Positions 24,195-35,221 of a DNA stretch of 64,000 bases are shown piece after piece. The first letter of the stretch is position 1; each line of letters starts with the position of its first letter. Location: NCBI GenBank assembly GCA_963920765.1, contig OY987242.1:37720002-37784001 (forward strand), given 5' to 3'. The position numbers were made by a program, and so were the translations under genes. The DNA comes from Ulota crispa. Taxonomy: Eukaryota > Streptophyta > Bryopsida > Orthotrichales > Orthotrichaceae. Under the pieces are notes generated by a model. It saw nothing but the letters and a program-made list of their open reading frames with translations. It made no database searches and was not told the DNA's origin.

Positions 24195-24689
24195 AGTTTC
24201 TGAAAGTATTCTTCAGTTTGCTCGAATTTCACATTGCATTCAGTGTATTGGTGACTTCATTAATCCAATGAAGTTACCACAATAAAACGTCACGTACAGT
24301 TTTACACAAGGGCCAGTAATCTTCCTCACGTATAATCCCGCTAATCCACGAGCATTTGAGAGGTGCCATATCAGTTCTTCACTAAGACTAACCAATGCAA
24401 GCATTGAAAAAATGTTTACAAACTGAAAAGTGAACTGAAGAGCGTCAAACGAGTAGTTTGCAGAAGGCGTGCCCAGTTATCTAAGAGAGAAAAAACTGGG
24501 TGAGATAAAAAGGTGCGTAAGGGAGGATGAAGACCATGAGATGGGAAAAATGTATACCGTACAAAAATTTGAATTTTTCATTAGAAAATGCTTCTAAAGA
24601 GTGAAGACACGTAAACACCGTTACAAGTAAATATAAAACCATGGACTCTTCCTGAAAAGCTCCGGAAGATTACGCAGACACAGTGAGTG

Positions 24690-26485
24690 TCACGAAGATG
24701 GAGGTGGACGCTTACTCTCGATGAATTCCACGAACTTCGCAAGCGCTACATGTGAAGTACCTGCTTTCGCAACCGCCTTCCTTGCAGCCATCTCGAACTT
24801 CTTCGAGTTTTTCCGAATGGTGTCAACTTCTGAATCTGTTCCTTCTTTCGCCATCATCATTCTCACTTTCTGGTAGATCTCTTCCTTAGGGATGATCGCA
24901 CTGCCGTTCTCCGCAGCTCGGAGTCGAAGCTCGACACCAATCCTCCAAACTTGCGCAATGTAGTGCGCATTCGTTGTCTGGTCTCCGAATTTCGGCATAG
25001 CAACCAACGGCACTCCGCTAACGATGCTTTCGATGGTGGAGTTCCAGCCGCAATGCGTGAGGAACGCAGCAACCGAGGGATGTGACAGGACAGCTTTTTG
25101 AGGCGCCCAAGGTACTAACAAACTACGATCTTTCGTTCGGAGAACAAACTCGGGCCACCACGTTTCAAATTCATCTTTCTCCTCATCGACGATGGTGTCT
25201 ATCCTAACCACCCACAGAAATGGAGCTCCGGTCATGTCCAAACCGAAGGCAAGCTCTCGCATCTGTTGTATGGAAATCGTTGCTATACTCCCGAAGGAGA
25301 CAAACAGGACTGAAGAAGGCTCTTGACTGTCAAGCCAAGACAGAACAGCCGGGTCTTCTTCTGTTAACGCACTGCCTGCTCCGACACCGTTCAAGACGAG
25401 AGGTCCTACGGCAAACACGTGAGAATTCAAGTTCATAACGTCAAGAACATCCCCCTCCAAGTCGTGGAAAGTATTGAACAGGATGCACTCGCAGTCTGGT
25501 AGAAGCGGATTTTGTACATATCGATGGATATTCAAGAAGTAGTGGTCGGGATCCGCAAGAATTGTAGTTGGAAGGGTTTGAACTACCATGGTTGAAGAGA
25601 CACCAGGAACGCAAGATGACGCCACTGGAGCTTGCCGAACTGCCGCCTCGGCCGGGCTCTGCGGCAATCCGAGGGACAGACTACTTGGATTGAAAGACGG
25701 TGCGCAATCGGCTGAAGGACGCGGCAATGGGAGAAGTCCTGCTGCAAAAAGCGCTGGAAGGTTGAATATGCATTGCATGGAAATGGCGGACGGTGTTGCG
25801 AATCCAACCACTGGAATGCCAAGCTTTTTCGCTACTTCGTGCACTGCCGACATCCGAGTGTCACGGATGATGCATGTGATGCGCGGCAAGGTCACGAAGA
25901 GATCTCGTAATACCGGTCCCATGTTCAGCGTCGCCCAGTTAAAGGCGTCAAAATGACGATATCGGGGATGATCTTCGGGTAGCCCGTCTGGCACTGAGAC
26001 GAACTCAATTCCTTGGCTGCACGAATATCGATTCTACTCACGACGTCAGAAATTAACCTTTCGAGCGGTACATGAATGTTTGGAACTATTCTAGAATATT
26101 AGGGTTTAGTCCTTCATGCTTATAAACATTACTACGACTAGAAAAGACGTTGTCCGAGTATCAACACTACTACAACCCTAACTGCTGGAGCTCGTCTGAG
26201 GAATCATTTCAAGCTAGCTAGGTCAGAAAAAACACATTACAAGCAATGAAAAGGGGCTTACTCCATGGCCATGGCTACGGCAGAACTCCGGGCTTTCATC
26301 ATGCGCTCGTGGTTATGAACCGTGTTGACAAAAGTGATACGGAAGCCCAGGGCCACCAGGTGCTGCGCCAGCTGCAACGCGGGAGTGACGTGACCTTGGG
26401 AAGGAAGCGGGACGACCACAATGTGCCCCCGACTCGTCGTCTTAACCGCAACCTCGTCGGCCATGGTCTCACTCGAAGCCATCAT
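24690..26485 (-). CDS. UDP-glycosyltransferase (family 1), tandem copy 2
   Basis: Second copy of the neighbouring UGT with the same exon structure: exon 1 26485-26262 and exon 2 26016-24690, phase-2 junction. The intron is 245 bp against 143 bp in copy 1 because of about 100 bp of extra sequence near 26065-26180. Catalytic His and Asp and the PSPG box ending in DQ are intact, so it should be active. The last 300 or so residues look identical to copy 1. Differences are confined to exon 1 (VAVKTTSRGH against VAGTTTTTTCRGH) and the first 130 residues of exon 2 (for example ATLNMGPV against ATLQMGPV). Two adjacent ATGs (26485 and 26482) could start translation; the second matches copy 1. The substrate is unknown. 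Confidence 0.91.
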
Positions 26486-27480
26486 CTCGTGCGAAATCAA
26501 AAACTCTTTCCAAATTGGTACTAACTCCCACTAATTGACTTGCAACGACTAACTTTCCTCACCGAATCTCTACTAAGTGAATGCTTTGAAAAGTGCAAAT
26601 TCTACCGTCCAGTAGCAGCTGTGGTAATTGGCGCTATGCGATAGCCCTCGCACAGCGCCAAGTGGCAGCAATTGATGACCGCCAGCGTCGAACTAAGAGA
26701 AATTTTCTGTAGCTAAATCAGCAAATTCTTGCTGCAAATTCGTGCAACACGCACAGATAAAAGATATTGGTGACTACAATCAGCGTCAGGCATCTAATGA
26801 CCGAAAAAAAAAACAGTCAGGATCTAAAGTCCGTAAATTCTCATCCTCAATCAAGATTGACGTAAGAGAAGAACCATCCGATAAGAGGTACACAACACCA
26901 AAAAATTGCTGCGCGTGAACGAAACAATAGTGCGGTTGGTTGGTCACGCCATTGTTGCCATTTCACAGCTTCGGAGTACAAACACGCCACAGTCGCTGGA
27001 ACTCGTACAACAGAGGAGTCACGAGAAATTTGACAAGACCAGAGTCATCCAGGAACGTATCTCGCTCAGCGATTGCTACCAGAAACGAGGTTAATCGCCT
27101 CCGCGTAGAAAGAATGCGCCGCTGCAATGCCGAGAGAAGGGAGCTAAGCAAGCAACGGGCCGCAGTGCACACCCCGCAGGGCGACCCCGAAGTGCGAGCA
27201 ACAAAGGCAACGGAGCTTGAATGCGAAGACACTCCAGAGATACACGGAGCGACAGAATCGGGCTTGCAGTGAGAGGATGAAGTGGGGAGCGCTTTTTTAG
27301 TATTTTATATCTAGAATACCATCACTAGCTACGAATGAGAATGAGACAGGTGTCAGTAATTCATACGGTGTTGACTAAAAGTGATTAGCGTTTGAAGTAC
27401 ACCGAGAATAACATGTGCAATCAGTGAGGGTGCAATCTTCAGCATCAGTCATAAAAATGTACTTAGGGTCGCCTTCAATT
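26486..27480. other. Upstream region of UGT copy 2, no separate gene supported
   Basis: Presumably holds the copy 2 promoter. The stretch 26900-27300 is more GC-rich than its surroundings and has overlapping frames of 60-110 codons on both strands, but none shows a motif or plausible splicing. Confidence 0.4.
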
Positions 27481-27655
27481 GTGCTCCGGAATTGCAAAAG
27501 CCAAAAAAATGACAAACAAGTTACAGAACTATGCATGGTGGTCCGGAATTGAAAAAGATAGGAATGACAAACAAATTACGGAACTATATACAGTATGTAT
27601 GGTGGTCCGGAATTGAAAAAGCTAGGAATGACAAACAAGTTACGGAACTTTGTAT
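27481..27655. repeat. Three tandem units of about 60 bp
   Basis: Three units beginning near 27481, 27537 and 27601 share the core GGTCCGGAATTGAAAAAG...TAGGAATGACAAACAA.TTACGGAACT. The second and third are closest to each other; the first is more diverged. Confidence 0.8.
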
Positions 27656-27964
27656 AGGAGTGTTTTAAAAAACAATAAAATTGGAGAAGGTATTTTGGTT
27701 AGATTCTAACAAGAAGCACAAAGTATGGGGATTTGAGTTTTCCAAAGTAGGAAAATTTGGATAATTGTGTTTAATTCTAGGCTAGCATGAAAGTTGGCCC
27801 TCAAGATATTCTCAATTCAATTTGTAAAGTCCTGTAACACACTTAAAAAGCTACTCCTTTAATAGGATTTGTTCAAATCAAGTAGTTATGTTTTGTAAAT
27901 ATAGTTCACCCTTCGAACCCACCTTCCAAGAATAACTTTACATGAATTAACGTATTTGATTTCA

Positions 27965-28275
27965 GGGAAAATTTTGTGGATACCCCTCAAGTTTGCAATA
28001 TTTTCACAAATACCCTTATTTTTTAGAAATATCACAAATATCCTTGGACTAAAATTTTCAAGCATTTATTTTGTTATGCATGTCACTTCCTTCTCTCTTT
28101 GTGGGCACACTACTTCTTTCTTGTTATACGTGCACGCAAAGAAAGAAGGGAAGTGACATGCACAACAAAATAAATGCCTAAATTTTATGATCCAAGGGTA
28201 TTTGTGATATTTTTGAAAAAACAAGGGTATCTATGAAAATATTGCAAACTTTAAGGGTATCCATGAATTTTTCCC
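27965..28275. mobile_element. Foldback MITE, GGGAAAATTT family, copy 3
   Basis: Starts GGGAAAATTTTGTGGATACC and ends with the reverse-complement-like GGTATCCATGAATTTTTCCC. The arms pair through TTCTTTC near the centre. Flanking 9-mers TTGATTTCA (27956-27964) and TTGATTTTA (28276-28284) match at eight of nine positions. A 9-bp duplication suggests the Mutator-like superfamily. Confidence 0.82.
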
Positions 28276-28284
28276 TTGATTTTA

Positions 28285-28811
28285 TATCTATATGGCATCT
28301 CCTCTATGTCCAAAAGAAGATGACTTAAAATTGGTCAATTGCATATTTGTCTAATAAATATAGTGAAGGTGATTGGATCCCTTGGAAATGAAAGTAAGAT
28401 GATCAAGAAGATGAACTTGCACCATGACATGACATGTAGTGGATTAGATTAAAGATGTACTTCATGCCAACTTCTATGCCATCCAAAATTCCAAAAATAA
28501 TATGCATGCATGAAAGATACCACGTTACAAAGGCTATGCAACCAAGTGGTTATTTGAGAGGCTGGAAAAAAGTTGTGACCAAAACTTTACTTGGAAATCA
28601 AGGGCAAGAAGCGTGCCACATCTTCACACTAAAGCAAACTAAATTCACTCAAACCATAGTGAAAGGATCTCACATCATTTAAAACCTTGTAATAATTAAA
28701 ATAAGTTGTGTAGATCAATATGGGTATAACCTCTTTTTTTTTTTTACATTAGTTTTTGAGAAGTCTATAAAATGCACTTTTCCAACACTTTGACATGCAT
28801 TATTTTATACA
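28285..28811. other. Intergenic DNA, nothing recognised
   Basis: A frame at 28455-28682 lacks any recognisable motif and is not annotated as a gene. Confidence 0.5.
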
Positions 28812-28815
28812 TTAG

Positions 28816-29737
28816 CCCCTAAAGGACCATGGCCTTTATTCTGTCAAAATACACTCAAAACTGCCACTTCTATGGCAAAAGGTAAAAAAGTTTGAAGACT
28901 GGTCTTTTTGCATATCTGACCGTAGGATCTTGTACTAGACTTGTATAGGAATGTTTTATTCAAAACCTAAGAACTTTCACTACACAGATTGCAAGATAAT
29001 TGCGTTTAAAGTGTAAAAAACAAGCTTTTTTACACCTTGCAAGACTAGATTATTTGACTTTGAACCTTTTTAACTTAATATTTTTGCACCATGGAGTTTT
29101 GAGGTTTATTTTTTTGTAGTGGGGAATTGAGTTGAGAATCTTTGGAAAAAAACCAAAACAAAAAATACTTAATTTGCATTCTTAAAAAAAAATTAAATAG
29201 AAGAAGATTTGAGATAAACCAAAATCTTACATTGTTAATAACCTTGCAATGGAATTGAATCACAATAATCCCAATGGCAAGATTGTTCTAGCAATCAGTC
29301 TTCACCCTTTCCAATAGTTTGTTTTGCAAAAATGTTAAATTTGCATTCAAAAATGAAGTTTATAAGTTATTTTTTCAGAGCAAAACCACACCTACCCGCA
29401 AACAAAAACTCCTCATAACTTTCATCTCATCTATCAACACTAAATGATTCAAAGCTCCCCACGTCTATATAAGTCTAAAGAACCTATTTCAATTTTTTAT
29501 TTGAAAAAAATGAAAATTTTAAAGAAGATTTTGGCTGCTCGAAGAGCAACATTTTCTAGATTTTCAAGCATAACTTCTTCAATAAATGTTGGAATGAAGA
29601 AAAAATTACATTCCCACGTAGATCTTTGAATTCCTCACCTTCAATAAAAGTTTCAAAAAATCACACAAAGTAGTTTAGCCATAGGTACATGCTCAAAATC
29701 CCATTTGTCCCCCGAAGGGACAATGGTCCTTTAGGGG
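28816..29737. mobile_element. TTAG-flanked element, CCCC...GGGG ends (piggyBac-like)
   Basis: TTAG (28812-28815 and 29738-29741) flanks a 922-bp segment whose ends are CCCCTAAAGGACCATGGCC and, as reverse complement, CCCCTAAAGGACCATTGTCC: an 18-20 bp inverted repeat with one or two mismatches. The interior is AT-rich with no transposase. Confidence 0.65.
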
Positions 29738-29741
29738 TTAG

Positions 29742-30942
29742 AGTGCCAAAATTGAATGTCAAAAGGATTGTGAAAAAACAACAACAAAAGTCAAAAGTAA
29801 GAGGTTCTAAAAATGCTTAGGCTCTACAACAACCCACCTTTGCAAATGTACTCCATTTGTACATGCTGTTTTTCATGATCTTCAAAATGTAAAAATGATG
29901 TACATTTGAAGAGGTGGGCAATTATAGAAGCATGTGCCATTTCAACTTCAAATTTTCATAACTAATTCCACAAAACTCCAAAAAATACAAATCAACTTGG
30001 ATTAGTGCCAATTCCTCTTATCTTTCAAGAAAAAATTACTGAAAAATATTTCAAGAAGTTTCACCTCCCAAAATTCAGTTTCAGCCCTTAGATGGTCGGT
30101 TTATGAGCCTCTTACCTTAGTGGGGGTAGCCTTAGCAGTCGGCGACCTCGACTCCGATAGATTAGGATTTTGCCAGCGATGTCGATTAGGTTGATGCGCG
30201 AGCTTGCACTATCATTGCAATTGCTACACTAGGGTTTGTGCTTCCCAGGTTTGGATGTGGCGCTGTAGAAAAGGACTGAATTGCCACGGATGTGGCGGAG
30301 TGAGCGAGGTGCAAGGTGCGGATTACTCGAATTTGCAAGGCTTGGGACCGGCGTTGCGATGGAGTCGGAGAATCATCATCGCGGCAGTTCGGGTTTGGTG
30401 AGGATTGGCAGCGAGCCCGGGCACCTCTAATTGTGAAGATTCCATGCGCGTCACTTCGGTAGAGATGTACACTCGTCATTTAACGAGCTTGACGAGCTAT
30501 CTCGTACATGTTTACGGACAATATAGAAGTTCTGATCAAATTCTTTAGTTACTATCCTAGTGTGTAACGAATTATCAAGTTTGTTTAGTTTTTGGTTGTT
30601 CCATTGGAAATCTGGTTTATTTAGCAAATGATTGCTCTGCCATTTTGAGAGCTCGATTTCTGATTAGGGTTTAAGATGATATAGACTGCGTAAAATGAGC
30701 TGTTAGTGTTGGATTGGAGACTAGACATGGCGGTGTCTGGTAAAGATCACCTTCCTCGTGATCACTCGAACACGTGCGATCAAGGAGTACGCTATAATTA
30801 TTAGAAGGTGATCGTTCAAGGACGTAGTACTATGCGCTGGTTTTCCACACAGGGAGCGATGTCGCGTCTGTAGTTAGGTCTTATTATTATATACACGCAT
30901 CCACGGCGCACTTCGGTGTGGGGAGCTCAGAATCGGAGCACG
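29742..30942. other. Intergenic DNA containing a decayed copy of the POP4 leader
   Basis: About 30160-30265 aligns with the POP4 upstream region at 37083-37195: shared GATTAGG, TTGCCAG.GATG.CGAT and CTA.....AGGGTTTG.GCTTC. GC content is higher here (30120-30480) and overlapping frames occur, but no POP4 coding sequence follows. The rest (30500-30940) is presumably the promoter and leader of the ORAI-like gene. Confidence 0.5.
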
Positions 30943-33782
30943 ATGGGGTCGTCTGCCATGGACGCGATGCAAGTCCTCTTCACTGCTTTCGACACTGGGA
31001 TGTCGAGCAAGTGGCGCGAGGAGGATCGGAGTTGGCGGGGTGAGGACCGAGCGTGGCGGTTCGAAGATCTCGATTTTAGACGGGAAGAAAGGGAATGGCG
31101 GGAGCAAGAGAAAGACATGCGGGAGTTGGAGCTCAGGTACCTTTTAACCTTAAAAAAATTATGTTTCTCCCTTTTGCTTCAAGAGATGCTCTTCTGGAGT
31201 TTAACCCTTAAACGTCTGAGCGTGCCGCTACGACCAGTACTATACGAGGTTCTTTTCTTGTATTTGGAATGATTTCACACCTTTACTACATTTGAGATTA
31301 ACAAAGAAGTTGAAATACAGATCAATGTGGTTATAGTGAGCTATTTGAGATCCCAAATTATAACCTCTTGTTGGTAGCAAATGCCAATTATACAGCAGCA
31401 TATATACTATGCCCTATGGTTATTTAAGGGTTAAAGATTCTGAACATTCTTAGTATGCCACTGAATTTGCGATTTCGTACCGCTCCAGAGCAAGTTGAGG
31501 ATCACCGCATCTACGTGGTTTAGAATATGCAAGGCATTAGGGGCAGAAGTCTGATTTTGCGCAAATGACAAAAAAAAAGTGGATCGAATGAAGGGACTGA
31601 GACAGAGGATACTATTCGCGTCACTTTAAGCATTTTAACCAATATGTAGGGGTGCGCTTTCATTGAGAGATCAGGAATGAGCTGTGGAGAGAATCCTTTT
31701 GGTCACAAGAGCCAAATCTGTTGAGATCAAATTCTCATTTTGTATGAGTTTTTTATGAACTTTCAATGCGAGAGGGTGTAATTCACTACAAGTGAAAGTA
31801 GATAACCCCATTTCCATTCAAATATCAGTGGCCGTGGACATTTAGCTATTTGCTTACACCAACTAGCATTGCTTGTTGAAGTTGTTGAGGGTCTACGATA
31901 AAATTAGACAACCAAGTGTAGTGTCTCCAGATAAATGAGTTTCTTTTGGTAAGAAGGGGGTCAGTATTGGAGATGAGAAGTGGTCCCTAATGTTTTTAGA
32001 ATCCTCTGCCTCGTACTGCTGGCCTTCTGTAGCGCGTGCTTACAGCCACTTAAAGAAATTAACACCGGTTGCAGCTCTATTACTTGGAATGCAAAGACAA
32101 CTTTTTTAGCACCTGATAGTCCTTGTGAGCCTGGACCAGGTGACGTAACTACTATGGCACGCTTCTTTGCCTATCTTTTTGTATGTTGTGCGTTGAGGAT
32201 GCGTATATTGGCATGTAACTTGGAAGTGTGCACGCAGATGGCGAGAAGAAGATATAGAACAGCGGCATGTGGAAAATGCCAGATATCTCTGGACTAGGTA
32301 ACTTTTTATCAATTGTTGCTGAATGAAATCAGCACCTCTTTTTAGTTTCCTCTTCACGAATATTCGTTTTATCAGAACCTAGGACTTTGATGGATGAAAT
32401 TTTAATAACAGTTCAAGGTGTCCACATTATAAGGTTTCAGTATGGGTGTGTCAACAGTGTAGACAGCACCACAACATGCTGGAAACCGGCTGACAGACCA
32501 TTTCTGTCAACGGAAAGTAATTGCAGGTGTCTAGATCTGGTCTGTTTGCTTCCAAAGCAGCTTTAATTCTAAAATTTATTAGGTTTTTTGCAGTTTCTCA
32601 AATGCCAGTCATGCCAGAGCCTTGGATTGTCAGTCAGCCCAACGGTATATAACTGTGGAATCATGTCACAAAAACCAAAATCTTACAAACACTGTTGAGA
32701 AAATGGTTTTCTCTCCCCGCTACCAAAATTAGATTTTACATTAGACTTTCTAGCAGTCTGTCTGTAAGGCCTACTTGGCCCTGGCATGAGGATATTGACC
32801 ATTATTTCATGATTACTGGACTCTAGGGAATAACAGTAGGTTTTAGAGGTTCGATCTTCACTTCTAGTAGCATCTGAGATTATGATTCCCAATTTTTTTG
32901 TGCAGATTTGTGGAGAAGAATCGGAGAGACGTAGAAGAGAAGTCAGAGCAATTGAAAGCAGTGTCGAGCTTGGCTGCGCTGTTTGCGGGTTTTGCTGTGG
33001 TGACGCTGACACAATTCGGGTTTGACGCGGACACAGTAGGAATTGTATGGATTGCATTCTATGGAGTCTTGACTGCTCTCGTGGTTGGTCTCATGACTAT
33101 TTCCATGGTAACATGCACCCTCATCCTCGGCAGCATATTGAAGAACGGCAAACTCTATGTCAACGAGGAAGCAGAGGAAGACTTCATGTTCAGGTCAGTG
33201 TCTATGGAGACTTTGAGCTAAACCAGCCAATATCCTCAGTTCTTTATCCTTTTTTACATGGTATTCCTTATACTTTTACTCAAAATAGAGTATTGTATGA
33301 AATGTACCTCGGCTTTTTTGCTTGAAGTTTTGACTTTGAATAGTTTGAAGGGGCGAATCTGGAACTTAGCGGCTTTTGCATTTCCTATTCACTTATTCAG
33401 GTGCAAGGCGTTTGTAAGGAGTCACAAGGAGAATCCTTCTCTGAAACCGCCGTGTCCACGACGAACGTTTGAAGCGTTTTGGCGGATTAGGTGCGAGACA
33501 GACTGGCGACGCTCCTTTCAACTGTTTGCGTTTGGCGTCTTGTCTTTCCTGGTGAGTCTGGTGCCCATAGGATGGATCAAATTCTACTACTCCCCTGTCA
33601 CAGCGGGCTTGTTCATAGGAATTATAGGAATTTCAATTATAGGCTGGGGATGTGTCCAGTACTCGTGGGGCTCACACATGACCAGCAACATGCGTAGTTT
33701 AGAGGACCATGAAACACGAGTCAATCCTGTGGGTTTGCCATTCGACTGGCATCTCTCTCCCGTTCAACAAACTACCCTGTGA
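30943..33782 (+). CDS. ORAI/CRAC-type calcium channel homologue
   Basis: Predicted four-helix plasma-membrane protein of the Orai family, whose animal members form the store-operated calcium pore. Exons 30943-31136, 32906-33193 and 33401-33782 (phases 2 and 2) give 287 residues. Residues 24-65 are a highly charged WREED/WRFED repeat, likely a cytosolic coiled coil. TM1 is about 84-103 (AALFAGFAVVTLTQFGFDAD), TM2 112-140, TM3 200-221 ending GWIKF like CWVKF of human ORAI1, and TM4 227-247. Aligned to human ORAI1, pore residues L95, F99 and V102 correspond to L90, F94 and V97, and the outer acidic residues D110 and D112 to D105 and D107. The selectivity-filter Glu106 is replaced by Gln101 and Arg91 by Ser86. 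No STIM-like partner gene is nearby. A calcium-conducting role is therefore uncertain. Confidence 0.85.
31205..31430. mobile_element. TTAA-flanked MITE inside ORAI-like intron 1 (piggyBac-like)
   Basis: TTAA at 31201-31204 and 31431-31434 bounds a 226-bp segment starting CCCTTAAACG and ending ATTTAAGGG. It sits in the 1769-bp first intron of the ORAI-like gene, 68 bp from the exon 1 donor, and does not affect coding sequence. Confidence 0.55.
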
Positions 33783-34367
33783 TATATACCGTTATATTTT
33801 CTCTGTTAGAGCGATGGTTACCTTTAATCCAATTTTGATAGGTTGGAGATTGTAATCCATCAGCTTCTGTAATTTCTAGATTGTCTGTATTGTAAAAGTT
33901 TCGCTTTGATTTTCTGATTTAATGAATTTTCAAATCTCTGGAATATGCTCGAACTGCAGCTATTGCTGGGTTGTATTTGGTTATCATACATGCATGAGAT
34001 CATATTTAAGGTAAGAGTACCCTGATTTGGAAACACGCTTACCTCGTAGCGATATATCACAGATTATGGTGGCACCATGAGTTTAGAATAAAATGATTTA
34101 GAGTGTTAAATGTGTCAGAAATTGGTCAATATAACCTCAAAAAGTCCATAATACTTGTAGTTATCTTTAGTTTAAAGTGAAATTAAATGAAAGAAAAGTG
34201 ATGGAGGTGGGTATTTTATGTCACCATGATGGTTTCCAATAGGATACCGCTTGTAGGGTTGAACATACTTGCCAAGTTTTATCAAGTTGAGCATTGGTGC
34301 AAAAACTTTAAAATGAGTATGAATTTCTTGATCGGGGTTATAACAATAGTTAGCAATGCAATTTTCA
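33783..34367. other. 3' flank of the ORAI-like gene
   Basis: Probable 3' UTR followed by AT-rich intergenic DNA. No further gene seen. Confidence 0.5.
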
Positions 34368-34371
34368 TTAA

Positions 34372-34594
34372 CCCCTGAAGGGCCCTTGGGCTCTGGAGAT
34401 ACGGTACCAAATACGGTTGCAGTCAATATTGAGAAGTTTGAATTAGATAGAAATTAAGTGTTACAACCATACATATTGAAGGGTTGTACAATAGTGGGTG
34501 CATGATTTTTTTGGAAAGCCCTCATAGCAGCTCAAATATGGCTGTACATACAGCCGTACATACGGCCACAAATGGCCAATGGGCCGTTCAGGGG
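34372..34594. mobile_element. TTAA-flanked MITE, CCCCTGAA ends (piggyBac-like)
   Basis: TTAA at 34368-34371 and 34595-34598 flanks a 223-bp segment with ends CCCCTGAAGGGCCCTTGGGC and, as reverse complement, CCCCTGAACGGCCCATTGGC. This is the best-preserved inverted-repeat pair among the TTAA elements here. Confidence 0.72.
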
Positions 34595-34799
34595 TTAATG
34601 ACTTTGAGACATTTTTACAATAATACATAGATTTGTGGATAATTTACAAAAAATGTCATATGAAGAAATTTCAAAATATTGCACACCCACATTAATATTT
34701 GTGCCCTTTGTTCATTGCTTGTTGTTGGTTATCAACTACTTGGTGCTAGCTGCTTATTACTCAATTTTTTGTACTCTCAAGAATCCCTCATTTATAGTG

Positions 34800-35212
34800 G
34801 GGAATTGATATGTGTACCACACCCTTTCAATTACCGTACCACACTCCCAAAGTAAATTTAAGATTTCTACCATCAAAAAGTTGAATTTGAGAATTTGGAA
34901 TTCAGATTTGGACTTAGAGACCATGATTTTGTCTAGAACTATAAAAAAAAGTTGCAATTCAACAACACCCAATGAAAAAGTTTAGTTAAGGAGAAAAGTG
35001 TTACTTATACTTTTATTGTAAAAAAAGATAAGCTTTTTTATTGGGTGTTGTTGAATTGCAACTTTTTTTGTGGTTCTAGACTAAATTGTGGTCTTTGAGT
35101 CCAAATCTGAATTCCAAATTCTCAAATTTAGCTTTTTGATGGTAGAAATTTTAAATTTACTCTTGGGGTGTGGTACAATAATTGAAAGTGTGTGGTACAC
35201 ATATCAATTCCC
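34800..35212. mobile_element. Foldback MITE with perfect 9-bp target duplication
   Basis: A 413-bp near-palindrome starting GGGAATTGATATGTGTACC and ending with the reverse complement GGTACACATATCAATTCCC. TTTATAGTG stands directly on each side (34791-34799 and 35213-35221). The perfect 9-bp duplication suggests Mutator-like transposition and recent insertion. The interior matches the core of the larger element at 20299-21278. Confidence 0.9.
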
Positions 35213-35221
35213 TTTATAGTG

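Noticed and set aside
23886-24232. Frames of 79-105 codons with Arg/Glu/Gly or Leu/Ser bias
   Set aside because: They arise from the purine-biased arms of the foldback element on opposite strands.
26906-27272. Frames of 62-110 codons on both strands upstream of UGT copy 2
   Set aside because: No motif, no splice partners, overlapping on both strands; probably leader or GC-rich spacer.
30186-30479. 97-codon minus-strand frame
   Set aside because: Falls on the duplicated POP4-leader-like sequence; no recognisable protein feature.
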